A DNA stretch of 61,014 bases, taken from assembly GCA_022793065.1 (NCBI GenBank), contig JAAWCE010000013.1, positions 1 to 61,014 of the forward strand, given 5' to 3'. The notes below the pieces were generated by a model. The model was not told the origin of the DNA, made no database searches, and saw nothing but the letters and a program-made list of their open reading frames with translations. How positions within the stretch are numbered: the first letter of the stretch is position 1; every line of letters starts with the position of its first letter. The position numbers and the translations under genes were made by a program. Shown here one piece after another: positions 8,893 to 17,467 of this stretch. The stretch is from Lachnospiraceae bacterium (GTDB lineage Bacteria > Bacillota > Clostridia > Lachnospirales > Lachnospiraceae).

Positions 8893-10269
8893 ATGGAAAA
8901 CAAGCGGATGAGCGTTGCCTGTATCTGCGTATTGACAGGCAGTTTATATTGTATGAACAGTTTTGCATGGGAAGAAATTGCAGGAATGAAGGTGGTGGAA
9001 GCAAAAGACTATATGGCAAAAGCACCCAGAACCCATGTTGACGGCGGAGAGGATGTTTCTGTCAGTGGGGAGAAGGAACAGGCGCTGCCTATAGTTGTGG
9101 CAGATGTGAGCGGTTCACAATCGTCGGAAGGTGTAAATAATATGGAGGCAGACAGCGGCGACAGACTGATAAAAGTCTGCCTCAGCGGAGGTATCCAGGA
9201 ATTTTTCGAGCGTGGAACTGCGTATGTGAATGAAAAAATAGAATACTATGGTCTGTCAGAGGAAGACTTAGGGCAGTATGGAGCCATGGAACTTTTGGAA
9301 GAAGAAAACGAATATGCAGATCTTGCCATTGCCAATGTTGACAATTATGTCAATGTGCGTGCGGAACCCAATACGGACAGCGCCATTGTAGGTAAGATTT
9401 ATCGTGGGGCGGTAGCGCATGTTTTGGCGCTGGCAGGGGAAGAGAAGGACTGGTTCCAGATTGCGTCCGGAAATGCCCAGGGATATATCAAAGCGGAGTA
9501 TTTTTTCTATGGTGAGGATGCTTTGGCGGTCATTGACGATTATGTCACCCGATACGCAGTGGTAAAGGCAGACAGATTGAATGTGCGTGAAAATCCAGGA
9601 ACAGAATTCGACAGAATCGGTTATATTGATAAAGGAGAACGTGCGAAGCTTTTGGAACATACGGCGCTGGATAACGGAGAAGAATGGATAAAAGTTCAAT
9701 ATACCGATAATTCTGTGGGATATGTGTCTGCGGAATATGTGAATATCGTAGAAGAATTTGTCTATGCTAAGACGTTGGAGGAAGAAGAAAAAGAGTTGGC
9801 GGAGAAAAGAGCGTTAGAGGCCAGAACTCAGATTCCCGAAACTCAGGCTGCGGAAAATACCACTGTCAATGTAACGCCTCCCAATACAGATTATTCCACA
9901 AATGAAGAATTGCGGGGAGAAATTATTGATTACGCCATGCAGTATCTTGGAAACAAATATGTGCATGGAGGACAGACATTGGCAGGAGGGACGGATTGTT
10001 CCGGCTTTACAAGTTTAATATATGCGGAATTTGGATATTCTCTAAGCAGAACGCCCGGAGGACAATTATCCGGTGCGGGAAGAGGCATAGATTACAGCGA
10101 GGCACAACCAGGGGATATTATCTGTTATGGGTCCGGCAGTACATGTACTCATGTGGCGCTTTACATAGGCAATGGGCAGATCATACATGCGGCTAATCCC
10201 AATAAGGGCGTGGTGATTGGCAATGCGGGTTATACGACGATTCTGGGCGTAAGGAATGTTGTAGATTAA
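8893..10269 (+). CDS. Secreted SH3b/NlpC-P60 peptidoglycan hydrolase
   Basis: A 458-residue exported endopeptidase. The N-terminus has a hydrophobic signal (residues ~6-25). Two bacterial SH3 repeats follow (VNVRAEPNTDSAIVG and LNVRENPGTEFDRIG, ~150-290), then a Glu/Lys-rich linker. The C-terminal NlpC/P60 domain (~335-458) keeps its catalytic Cys369 (TDCSGF), His420 (THVALYIG) and a third polar residue, His432 (IHAANP). The family cuts gamma-D-Glu-diaminopimelate bonds in peptidoglycan stem peptides, so a role in wall turnover or cell separation is likely. A strong hairpin terminator follows. It is a single-gene unit next to the chemoreceptor. Confidence 0.92.
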   Translation: MENKRMSVACICVLTGSLYCMNSFAWEEIAGMKVVEAKDYMAKAPRTHVDGGEDVSVSGEKEQALPIVVADVSGSQSSEGVNNMEADSGDRLIKVCLSGGIQEFFERGTAYVNEKIEYYGLSEEDLGQYGAMELLEEENEYADLAIANVDNYVNVRAEPNTDSAIVGKIYRGAVAHVLALAGEEKDWFQIASGNAQGYIKAEYFFYGEDALAVIDDYVTRYAVVKADRLNVRENPGTEFDRIGYIDKGERAKLLEHTALDNGEEWIKVQYTDNSVGYVSAEYVNIVEEFVYAKTLEEEEKELAEKRALEARTQIPETQAAENTTVNVTPPNTDYSTNEELRGEIIDYAMQYLGNKYVHGGQTLAGGTDCSGFTSLIYAEFGYSLSRTPGGQLSGAGRGIDYSEAQPGDIICYGSGSTCTHVALYIGNGQIIHAANPNKGVVIGNAGYTTILGVRNVVD

Positions 10270-10296
10270 TTTAGATTAAAAAAGAGTGTCTTTTGT

Positions 10297-10340
10297 TCTA
10301 CCATAGGCAGCATTAACAGCTTCCTATGGTAGAATGGGAG
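10297..10340. terminator. Bidirectional hairpin terminator
   Basis: TTCTACCATAGG pairs with CCTATGGTAGAA around a ~17-base loop, between the convergent NlpC/P60 and CapA-like genes. It is flanked by A-rich DNA on the left and has no long T run on the right. Confidence 0.6.
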
Positions 10341-10369
10341 CAAGACATAGTGTAGATCTTCATAAGATA

Positions 10370-11698
10370 TCAATGGGGGGAGGACAGGATATCCGTACCG
10401 GAGAGAATTAGACTGCCGAAAGTATTTTGACTTTGGGATTGCAGATCGGTAAGGTGAAGGGGGACCTCACCATAGTTCCAGATTCCGTGTTTTAACGCCA
10501 TTTCTTCCGTATATTCTTCCAAAGGGTATACGCCCACCAGTCTGACCGGTCCGCTTTTGTAGTGGCATACCAAAGGGAGTACGCCTGTGCTTTCTTCTGC
10601 GATAGATACGTTGGTCTCCGTGACATGGAAAGTAACCCAGGCCATTCCGCCAAGCATACATTCAATTTGCTTCTGTGTAGACACATAGTTTCCAAGGGAA
10701 TAATAACAGAGGGCGCGGTTGCCGTTTTCTGCCGTGACCCATTCAATGGGCTGCGGGACATGGGGATGGGCTCCAATAATCAAGTCCGCCCCGGCTGCTG
10801 CCATTTCTTCGGCAAATTTTTTTTGGTACATGGAGGGAGTGGATTGATATTCTGTTCCCCAGTGGGGGAAGACAATGACAATATCTGCATTTTCCTTTGC
10901 CTCTTTGATGTCTTCCGTCACTTGTGGATGCAGAGTTGTGAAGCTGATATGTCCCGTATTGGCGTCATAATTGCAGAGCATATTCAGATGTCCCATGAGG
11001 CCGGAGGGAAGGATTTCCATATTGGGGCCATATGTATAGTTTAAAATGGCAAAGGTAATGTCTTTTATGTTCAGGTAGGAGATACGGGAAGCTTCCGCAT
11101 CCGCAGAAATACCGGTCATCAGGATATCCGGGTATTGTTCCCAGAAGGAAGTACAGTTTTGAATCCCGGAAATTCCCTGGTCTGCGGAATGATTGGTTGC
11201 ATGGAGTACGACATTGAAACCGGCCGCGGCAATGGCGTCTCCCACCTGTGTAGGGGAATTGAATTTGGGAAAACCGGAAAATCCAAGTTCGTTTCCGCCG
11301 AAAATTGTTTCCTGATTAATGGCTTTGATATCTGCAGCCTCAAGATAATCGGAAATAGTTTCAAATAGGAAGGTGTAATCATAGGTTCCGTCTTCCTGTC
11401 TGCCGGTATTTACAATGCCCATGTGCATCAGGTTATCCCCCAATGCCATTAGGGATATGTCATATTCCTCAAAGGGCGGTATTGGCGTGGGTGTGGGCGA
11501 TGGTGGAGCCGTGGCCGGAACTTCGGGAATCACATTGTTCCCCGCTTGTTCCGGGAACTGGTCAGGGGGAATTTTGACGCCGCTGACGGACTGGACCATT
11601 TCCGAATCGCTTAAGGGAATACTGACGGACAGGCCCAGACATGTAGTAATTAGAATTAAAGTAAAAAATATCCATAAGAATGTGTGTTTTCTTTTCAT
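10370..11698 (-). CDS. CapA-like poly-gamma-glutamate-synthesis/metallophosphoesterase family protein
   Basis: A 442-residue exported protein. An N-terminal hydrophobic segment (~7-25) and a Pro-rich spacer (~60-75) precede a CapA domain (PGA_cap) of the calcineurin-like fold. Family motifs are SLMALGDNLMHMGI, INQETIFGG, LHATNHSADQG, VFPHWGTEY and IIGAHPHVPQ, so the metal ligands look complete. CapA proteins act in capsule or wall polymer export, but most solitary Firmicutes members, as here with no capBC, have no proven role. It is transcribed from a good promoter that is divergent from the GH13-like gene. A GGGTAAT/ATTACCC inverted repeat lies in its leader. Confidence 0.85.
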   Translation of the reverse strand: MKRKHTFLWIFFTLILITTCLGLSVSIPLSDSEMVQSVSGVKIPPDQFPEQAGNNVIPEVPATAPPSPTPTPIPPFEEYDISLMALGDNLMHMGIVNTGRQEDGTYDYTFLFETISDYLEAADIKAINQETIFGGNELGFSGFPKFNSPTQVGDAIAAAGFNVVLHATNHSADQGISGIQNCTSFWEQYPDILMTGISADAEASRISYLNIKDITFAILNYTYGPNMEILPSGLMGHLNMLCNYDANTGHISFTTLHPQVTEDIKEAKENADIVIVFPHWGTEYQSTPSMYQKKFAEEMAAAGADLIIGAHPHVPQPIEWVTAENGNRALCYYSLGNYVSTQKQIECMLGGMAWVTFHVTETNVSIAEESTGVLPLVCHYKSGPVRLVGVYPLEEYTEEMALKHGIWNYGEVPLHLTDLQSQSQNTFGSLILSGTDILSSPH

Positions 11699-11712
11699 AA
11701 AAGCCTCCTTTT

Positions 11713-11736
11713 GGGTAATACAATATGAAATTACCC
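11713..11736 (-). promoter_or_regulatory. Inverted repeat in the CapA-like gene leader
   Basis: GGGTAAT at 11713-11719 and ATTACCC at 11730-11736 form a 7-bp inverted repeat between the promoter and the Shine-Dalgarno. It could be an operator or a leader hairpin. Confidence 0.4.
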
Positions 11737-11746
11737 TATGTCTTGT

Positions 11747-11774
11747 ATCATACCGTTTTTTCCGTATTTGTCAA
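11747..11774 (-). promoter_or_regulatory. Promoter of the CapA-like gene
   Basis: On the minus strand, TTGACA (complement of 11769-11774) and TATGAT (complement of 11747-11752) are 16 bases apart. The -35 is consensus. Confidence 0.6.
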
Positions 11775-11775
11775 C

Positions 11776-11804
11776 TTGAGATTTTGCCGTATTTTTATTA
11801 TAAT
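11776..11804 (+). promoter_or_regulatory. Promoter of the GH13-like gene
   Basis: TTGAGA at 11776-11781 and TATAAT at 11799-11804 with a 17-base spacer. It sits back to back with the CapA-like promoter, one base from its -35. Confidence 0.6.
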
Positions 11805-11874
11805 ATAACCGTGGCAGTACGACATTTCTTAGAAACGTCAGGGATTGTCCCATTGCCAGATTGGAGGAAAAGCG

Positions 11875-13851
11875 ATGACAGAAAAAATTTTGCAGAAAAA
11901 GCCTTATCCCTTGGGAGCCCATATTGAGGACGGTGGAGTTCGTTTTTCCTTTGTGTGTAAAGCAGCTATTTGCGGAATCCTGCTGTACGACAAAGCAACC
12001 GGAAAAGAGTTGCAAAAAATTTATTTTACACAGGAGGATAGAATTGGTAATGTTTATTGCAAGGTAGTTCGGAATATTGATCCGGAGAGAATTACGTATC
12101 ATTTTTTTGAAGAAGATCGTCTTGTGGCAGATGAACGGGCGAGATTTTTTCCTGTAAAGGCAGTTTATGGGAAAGAAAGAACAATGGAAAGTTTGAGAGC
12201 CGGTTTTCCGCCGGAAGCGTTTGACTGGGGACAGGATCGGTTTCCAAGGTGTTCTTATCAGGAGATGATTGGATATTGTTTGCATGTAAGGGGGTTTACA
12301 AAACATTCTTCTGCTCAGGTCAAGCATAGAGGAACCTTTGCAGGAATAGTGGAAAAAATACCATATCTGAAAGAAATTGGTGTGACTACCATTGAATTAC
12401 AGCCCGCATATGAATTTACGGAGATTCCCACAGAGGAAGAGAGGAAGCAAAGCCTTCCCACCAGTACCTCACCGGGAGATGCGGGGGCGTTTTTAAAACA
12501 AAAATTAAATTACTGGGGATACAAAAAAGGGTATTATTATGTGCCAAAGGCTGCTTATGCCGCTTCAGGTGATCCTGTGACGGAATTTAAAGAGCTGGTG
12601 AAGGCATTGCATGAAAATCAACTGGAATTGGTAATGCAGTTTTATTTTCCTGATTCGGTCAGGCGCAGTGAAATCTCGGATATATTGCGATTTTGGGTGA
12701 TAGAATATCATGTGGATGGATTTCATCTGATGGGGGAAAAGCTTTCAGTGGATTTGCTGGCCTCCGATGACGTACTGGCAGATACAAAGCTTTGGTATTA
12801 TCAGTTTGATACAGGATATCTCTACGGAAAAAGTGAATTTCCTAAGTACCCCCATGTGGCGGAATACAATGATTCCTGGTATTATTGTATGCGCGGATTT
12901 TTAAAGGGAGATGGGAATTTGTTGGCCAATGTGCTTTACCATATGCGTCACATTCCCGAAAAAGCAGGGTTTATTCATTATATGACAAATTACTATGGGT
13001 TTACGCTGGCTGATCTTGTGTCATATGACCATAAACACAATGAAGCCAACGGAGAGGATAACCGGGATGGAAATGACCATAATTGCAGTTGGAATTGTGG
13101 GGAGGAGGGACCTACAAGAAGACAAAAGGTTAGACAACTTCGGAATAAACAGATAAAAAATGCCATGTGTATGATATTGCTTTCACAATCTACGCCTTTG
13201 ATTTTTATGGGAGATGAGTTTGGCAATTCACAGAAAGGCAATAATAATCCTTATTGTCAGGACAATGCCGTAGCGTGGTTGGATTGGAGCGGCATGACAA
13301 AGAATGTTGGGGTGTTTAAATTCTGGAAAATGCTGGTAAATTTCAGAAAAAATCATCCGATTTTGAGACCGGAGAGAGAAATGCGTCTGATGGATTATAT
13401 TGCTTGTGGATATCCTGATTTATCATACCATGGGCAATATGCGTGGAGACCTCAATTAGAAGGAAATTTCAGGCATATCGGCATTATGCTTTGTGGAAAA
13501 TATGCCAGAGTGGCTCATATTCAAGAGGACGATTTTTTATATCTTGCCATGAATATGCATTGGGAAGGCCGCAATTTGGCGCTTCCGAAGCTTCCCAAAG
13601 GGATGAAATGGGAGAAGGTATTTTCAACAGATGAGACGGAGAGAGAGAAAAACGCAGCAGAGGATATGGATCTGGAATATCTGAGAAGAGTTCAGCCCAG
13701 AAGTATTACAGTGTATATCAGTGTTATGGCAGGGTGTGCCGATGGGGGAGAGCGTTCGGAAACGGCACGAAAAGGTAACGATAAATCCAAGACAGAAGGA
13801 GTATTGCATGAACAAGATGTGGAGTCACTTAAAGACAATTCTATATCATAA
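11875..13851 (+). CDS. GH13 isoamylase/GlgX-like protein lacking catalytic residues
   Basis: A 658-residue protein with the layout of a bacterial debranching enzyme: an N-terminal CBM48-like domain (~1-100), then a (beta/alpha)8 region, with the GlgX-like segment VSYDHKHNEANGEDNRDG at ~380-397. The four conserved GH13 regions are all altered. Region I reads VMQFYFPD (Gln255 and Asp260 for the usual Asp and His). Region II reads VDGFHLM with Met286 for the nucleophile Asp and His284 for the Arg. Region III has Tyr309 for the acid/base Glu. Region IV has Tyr373-Tyr374 for His-Asp. It should therefore be unable to cleave glucan but may still bind it. The start at 11875 has GGAGG upstream. Its end overlaps the next gene by 44 bp. 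Confidence 0.85.
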   Translation: MTEKILQKKPYPLGAHIEDGGVRFSFVCKAAICGILLYDKATGKELQKIYFTQEDRIGNVYCKVVRNIDPERITYHFFEEDRLVADERARFFPVKAVYGKERTMESLRAGFPPEAFDWGQDRFPRCSYQEMIGYCLHVRGFTKHSSAQVKHRGTFAGIVEKIPYLKEIGVTTIELQPAYEFTEIPTEEERKQSLPTSTSPGDAGAFLKQKLNYWGYKKGYYYVPKAAYAASGDPVTEFKELVKALHENQLELVMQFYFPDSVRRSEISDILRFWVIEYHVDGFHLMGEKLSVDLLASDDVLADTKLWYYQFDTGYLYGKSEFPKYPHVAEYNDSWYYCMRGFLKGDGNLLANVLYHMRHIPEKAGFIHYMTNYYGFTLADLVSYDHKHNEANGEDNRDGNDHNCSWNCGEEGPTRRQKVRQLRNKQIKNAMCMILLSQSTPLIFMGDEFGNSQKGNNNPYCQDNAVAWLDWSGMTKNVGVFKFWKMLVNFRKNHPILRPEREMRLMDYIACGYPDLSYHGQYAWRPQLEGNFRHIGIMLCGKYARVAHIQEDDFLYLAMNMHWEGRNLALPKLPKGMKWEKVFSTDETEREKNAAEDMDLEYLRRVQPRSITVYISVMAGCADGGERSETARKGNDKSKTEGVLHEQDVESLKDNSIS

Positions 13852-14461
13852 ATATTTAGTGGCGAAGGGGTGTTTTCGTGTTGGATTGTATTGGCAGGGT
13901 ATTTTTCATGATATGTCTAAATTTAGCCCAGAGGAATTTGGGGTGGGGGTAAGGTATTTTCAAGGTAACAGGAGTCCGAATAATGCAGAGCGGGAAGCCT
14001 ATGGGTATTCGCGGGCATGGATGCATCATAAGGGACGAAATAAACATCATTATGAGTATTGGAATGACTATGATAAGCAGGGGAATACGGTTCCGGTTCC
14101 CATGCCTGACAGATATATTGCAGAAATGATTATGGATAGAATTGCCGCCAGCAAGGTGTATAAGGGAAAAGCATATACGGATGCTTCTCCCCTTGCATAT
14201 TATCAAAAGGGTAAAACAGCAAATAAAGTAATGCATTGGCATACAAGGTCGGTATTGGAACGGATGCTTAAGATGCTGGCGGAAGAAGGAGAGGATAAAA
14301 CTTTTGCTGCTATACGGAAGGAGCTTTTGGGACAAAAAGCGTCTGTGAGACAGAGAGGTTGTGTGGAACAGAAAAAGGCTGTGAGACAGAGAGGTTGTGT
14401 GGAACAGAAAAAGGCTGTGAGACAGAGAGGTGCAGTGAAAGAGAAAAAATCTGTGTGTTAG
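13808..14461 (+). CDS. DUF5662 family protein with tandem-repeat tail
   Basis: A 217-residue protein of unknown function. The first ~165 residues match DUF5662: FHDMSKFSPEEF, YFQGNRSPN, AWMHHKGRNKHHYEYW and YIAEMIMDRIAASK, with many His and Asp residues that could bind metal. The start at ATG 13808 is chosen for GAAGGAG upstream. The C-terminus is a tandem 36-bp (12-residue) repeat, VRQRGCVEQKKA, beginning near 14341. The TAG stop at 14459-14461 lies inside a degenerate repeat unit where other units read CAG. The same frame stays open to TGA at 14561-14563 and still codes repeat-like residues, so the protein was probably longer by 33 residues before this change. Confidence 0.8.
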   Translation: MNKMWSHLKTILYHKYLVAKGCFRVGLYWQGIFHDMSKFSPEEFGVGVRYFQGNRSPNNAEREAYGYSRAWMHHKGRNKHHYEYWNDYDKQGNTVPVPMPDRYIAEMIMDRIAASKVYKGKAYTDASPLAYYQKGKTANKVMHWHTRSVLERMLKMLAEEGEDKTFAAIRKELLGQKASVRQRGCVEQKKAVRQRGCVEQKKAVRQRGAVKEKKSVC

Positions 14462-14520
14462 AAAGGCGCAGTGAAACAGAAAAGGTCTGTGAGCCAGAAA
14501 GGCATTGTGGAAGATAAGAA
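14341..14520 (+). repeat. 36-bp tandem repeat in the DUF5662 gene tail
   Basis: The unit begins GTGAGACAGAGAGGTTGTG. The first two copies are nearly identical, the third diverges, and two more degenerate units follow beyond the stop codon. Confidence 0.75.
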
Positions 14521-14572
14521 TGTTTTGGCAGAAGAAAATGACCTGGGATTTGGTACCTTTTGAAAACGGCTG

Positions 14573-14599
14573 CATATGATACCATAAACATATCATATG
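14573..14599 (+). promoter_or_regulatory. Perfect inverted repeat at the start of the cysteine-rich gene
   Basis: CATATGATA at 14573-14581 and TATCATATG at 14591-14599 form a perfect 9-bp inverted repeat with a 9-base loop. It ends at the first base of the GGAG Shine-Dalgarno for ATG 14609. It may act as an operator or a translational hairpin. Confidence 0.45.
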
Positions 14600-14608
14600 G
14601 AGAAGTTT

Positions 14609-15073
14609 ATGAATTGTATTATTTTGCTGTTGCTGTTAAGTTGCTGCGGCGGATGGGGAAATGGCGGATGCTGTAACGGATGGAATAACAATGATTGCAA
14701 CAATGGCTGCGGAAACAGAGGATGTGGACGCAGAGAAACAGGATGTATGCCCAATGACTGTTGCTGCGAGGAAGCAAGGCATCCCCGTAATGACTGCGGC
14801 TGTGGGGAAGCAAGGTGCGGCTGTAATAACTGCGGCTGTGAGGAAGTAAGATGCCCTCGCAATGATTGCGGTTGTGAAGAAATGAGATGTTCCCGTAATG
14901 ACTGCTGTGAGGAAGAAAGACATTCTCACCATGACCGGGGATGCGGAAACGGTGAAAGAGAGCGCGAAAAAGATTGTGACGTATCCGGCATGGTACCGCC
15001 TCCCTGGCAGGAATATCCAGGATTTCCACGCAGAGACAATAAAGGCGGGGATGACTGCGATTGTGAATCGTAA
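14609..15073 (+). CDS. Small cysteine-rich repeat protein
   Basis: A 154-residue protein that I do not recognise. It starts with a short hydrophobic run (MNCIILLLLLSCCGG), which may be a weak signal or membrane-associating segment. It then has Gly/Asn/Cys-rich sequence and a degenerate repeat of about 12 residues of the form NDCGCEEVRCPR (~45-105). There are 28 Cys, about 18 percent. The end is charged with a PPPWQEYPGFP segment. ATG 14609 is preferred over 14597 because GGAG lies six bases before it. Spore-coat or metal-binding roles are possible but not shown. It follows the DUF5662 gene and converges with the ABC-F gene. Confidence 0.7.
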   Translation: MNCIILLLLLSCCGGWGNGGCCNGWNNNDCNNGCGNRGCGRRETGCMPNDCCCEEARHPRNDCGCGEARCGCNNCGCEEVRCPRNDCGCEEMRCSRNDCCEEERHSHHDRGCGNGEREREKDCDVSGMVPPPWQEYPGFPRRDNKGGDDCDCES

Positions 15074-15104
15074 ATAATTTTCGGCTGTAAAGGACTGGCG
15101 GTCC

Positions 15105-17066
15105 CTATGAAGGTTGACCGCCAAGTTCTTCTAATTCTGTTTCTGCTTCCAACATTCGCTCCAATAGAGTTTCCTGTCTGTGTTCTTCTTCATCCAACTG
15201 GGATTGCAGTTCCATTAATTTCTCATAATCTGTACTCAAAGAGGGGTCTGCAAGCTGCAGTTTCAGTTCATCGGCGCGCTGTTCGCTGACGCGCAGTTGT
15301 TCTTCATATTTTTCTAACTGTTTCAGCAGTCTGGATTTGATTTTACCTGGATTATAGTAATTCTTTTTATCAAAAACATCTGATAAGGTGGGGGCGTTTG
15401 GCGTAAGTTTGGCATTAGCGTCAGGTTTGGCTTTTACGGTGTTACCCCGCAGTCGCTGCTTTTCCAGCAAATATTCTTCATAGGAACAGGCATATTGTGT
15501 CACGGCATTTTCGCCGAATTCTAAAATGCCTGTGGCAGTCTGGCGGATGAAGTAACGGTCATGGGATACGAACAGCACCGTTCCGGGAAAAGAAGCCAAC
15601 ATTTGTTCCAGGGCTTCTTTACCCACAATATCCATGTGGTTTGTGGGCTCGTCCAGAATCAGAAGATTTGGTCTGGTCTGGAACATTTTACACAGAGCCA
15701 GTCGTACTTTTTCTCCGCCGGAGAGTTGACCAAGCTTTTTTTCCACATCTTCCTGGGAAAATAGAAAGCTTCCCAAAGCGCTTCGTACCTGTTCCCGCAG
15801 GAGACCAGGGTAAGACTGCCAGAAATTGTCCAAAACGGTCTGCTCAGGGTCCATATTCCCTTTTACGGCTTGCTGTTGGTCAAAATATCCCCACGCTACG
15901 TTTGCGCCATAATTGTAGTTTCCAGTCAATGGCTGTAAGATGCCCACCAATGTTTTCAACAATGTGGATTTTCCCTTGCCGTTTTCACCTATAATGGCAA
16001 GTTTCTCTCCTTTTCTCAGGGAAAAAGACACGCGGCTTAATTCTTTTTCGTAACCGATACCAAGATTTTTTACTGTCAATACATCTGTATAACTTTCTAT
16101 CCTGGGTGTAAAAAGGGCATGGAAAGCTTTGGTGTCAAAGCGTCTGGGCTTTTCAATTTTTACCATGTGCTCGATAGCCATACGTTTTGACCTGGCGGCA
16201 GATACTTTGGTAGGGGTGTTTTTCCATTTTTCAATCCAGTCAGTCAGACGTTTGATTTCTTGCTGCTGTTCTTCATAATCCTTTTCCTGTTTGATGAATT
16301 CTTCTTCCTTACGTTTTATGAAGGCGGAATAGTTGCCGGGATATCGTTTTATTCTATGGTATTCAATTTCATAAGTGACGTCTATGACTTTGTCCAGGAA
16401 CATGCGGTCATGAGAGACGATAACTACGGATTTATCATAATTTTTCAGGTAGTCTTCCAGCCATTCAATGGTGGGAAGATCTAAATGGTTGGTGGGCTCA
16501 TCCAGAAGCATGATATCCGGACGGCTTAAAAGTAGTTTGATAAAGGCTATTTTGGTTTGTTGACCGCCTGAAAAGCTTCCGATAGGGCGCGACAGATCGT
16601 CCAGACAGAAGCCGAATTTCTGAAACATGATTTCCATATCCTGACGCCAGGTGTACCCTCGCAGCGCTTCCATTTCTTTCTGCAGATGGTCATATTCATT
16701 CAGAAGCGTTTTGTGGGTTTCAGATTTCAATAAAGTCTCAATTTCTTTCATTCGGGTTTCACAGGTGAAAATGGGGGCAAAGGTTTTCTTGATTTCTTCT
16801 TCCACGGTTACGGCACCATCGGTAAAGCTGACTTGACGCAGGAAGCCAATCTGCTGCTTTCCGGCCATGGTAATGCCGCAGGTTTCATCGCTGTCCAGGT
16901 TGTTCATCTGAACGTCCCCCACAATCAGTTTTAGTAATGTGGTTTTACCGCAGCCGTTTCTGCCGATGACAGCAATTTTCTCATTGTCATGAATCTCAAA
17001 ATTTACATCTTCTAATATGGTGTCCGCACCGTATTGCACCAGTGCGTGTTTGATTTGATATCGCAT
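15105..17066 (-). CDS. ABC-F family ATP-binding protein
   Basis: A 653-residue soluble protein with two ABC domains. The first has GRNGCGKTTL, GGQQTKIAF and LLDEPTNHLD. The second has GENGKGKSTLL, LSGGEKVRLAL and LILDEPTNHMD. They are joined by a linker (~245-320) rich in Lys, Arg and Glu, and the C-terminus (~560-653) is a coiled coil. There are no membrane segments. ABC-F proteins act on ribosomes, either as translation factors or in antibiotic protection; the layout fits the YdiF/Uup group more than the short-linker resistance proteins, but this is inference. The leader carries a type B modular hairpin, and GGAG lies nine bases before the start. It converges with the cysteine-rich gene. 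Confidence 0.92.
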   Translation of the reverse strand: MRYQIKHALVQYGADTILEDVNFEIHDNEKIAVIGRNGCGKTTLLKLIVGDVQMNNLDSDETCGITMAGKQQIGFLRQVSFTDGAVTVEEEIKKTFAPIFTCETRMKEIETLLKSETHKTLLNEYDHLQKEMEALRGYTWRQDMEIMFQKFGFCLDDLSRPIGSFSGGQQTKIAFIKLLLSRPDIMLLDEPTNHLDLPTIEWLEDYLKNYDKSVVIVSHDRMFLDKVIDVTYEIEYHRIKRYPGNYSAFIKRKEEEFIKQEKDYEEQQQEIKRLTDWIEKWKNTPTKVSAARSKRMAIEHMVKIEKPRRFDTKAFHALFTPRIESYTDVLTVKNLGIGYEKELSRVSFSLRKGEKLAIIGENGKGKSTLLKTLVGILQPLTGNYNYGANVAWGYFDQQQAVKGNMDPEQTVLDNFWQSYPGLLREQVRSALGSFLFSQEDVEKKLGQLSGGEKVRLALCKMFQTRPNLLILDEPTNHMDIVGKEALEQMLASFPGTVLFVSHDRYFIRQTATGILEFGENAVTQYACSYEEYLLEKQRLRGNTVKAKPDANAKLTPNAPTLSDVFDKKNYYNPGKIKSRLLKQLEKYEEQLRVSEQRADELKLQLADPSLSTDYEKLMELQSQLDEEEHRQETLLERMLEAETELEELGGQPS

Positions 17067-17074
17067 AATAAATT

Positions 17075-17265
17075 TCTCCTATTCCAGTTCTGTCTCTACA
17101 CTGCGGCGCCCCTTTAGGGGAAGAAAATTTCATCTGCAAAGTACGCAGCTAAAATTTCCTTCCGGGCGCCTTCGTTCCGAGACTGTTTTTAAAGTTTCTC
17201 TTGACATTTCTTAGCTGGACTATTTTAAGTCGCTGCGCGACGGCACTAAAGGGCGCGTCTGAAAT
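17075..17265 (-). repeat. Mosaic of type A end plus type B hairpin, copy c (upstream of ABC-F gene)
   Basis: Read on the minus strand, the order is the last part of a type A element (CCCTTTAGTGCC, GTCGC-GCA-GCGAC), the joint GTCCAGCTAAGAAATGTCAA, then a full type B module. The type B stem has outer arms GTCTC (complement of 17179-17183) and GAGAC (complement of 17092-17096), inner arms GGCGCCC and GGGCGCC, and a long A/T-rich arm pair of the GGAAG-AAATTTT kind with a CTGC/GCAG tip. It ends in TGGAATAGGAG, the gene's Shine-Dalgarno. Confidence 0.8.
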
Positions 17266-17438
17266 TGCGCCCAGGTTTCCACGAGTTTGCAACAGAAAAA
17301 ACCGCGGCAGAAATACCACGGCTTTGTAACATATCCACTTATTTGTTATGATTGTTTACACAGGCGTTCCTGCAAGCAGTATCATGTAATGAATTGATCA
17401 TAACATAATAAAATGAGAATTGCAATATCACATTTATA

Positions 17439-17467
17439 TTGATATCCCCATGTAACTGTTATATAAT
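17439..17467 (+). promoter_or_regulatory. Promoter of the YbaK-like gene
   Basis: TTGATA at 17439-17444 and TATAAT at 17462-17467 with a 17-base spacer, about 70 bp before the gene. Confidence 0.65.

Noticed and set aside
10562..11044. 160-residue frame on the plus strand opposite the CapA-like gene
   Set aside because: No Shine-Dalgarno, no domain, and it lies fully against a recognised gene.
11814..11845. Another copy of the TAAGAAATGTC repeat block near 11822
   Set aside because: Only about a dozen bases match, in reverse. No neighbouring hairpin modules are present.
13856..14596. 246-residue minus-strand frame opposite the DUF5662 gene
   Set aside because: Repetitive pattern comes from the 36-bp repeats on the plus strand; no supporting start or domain.
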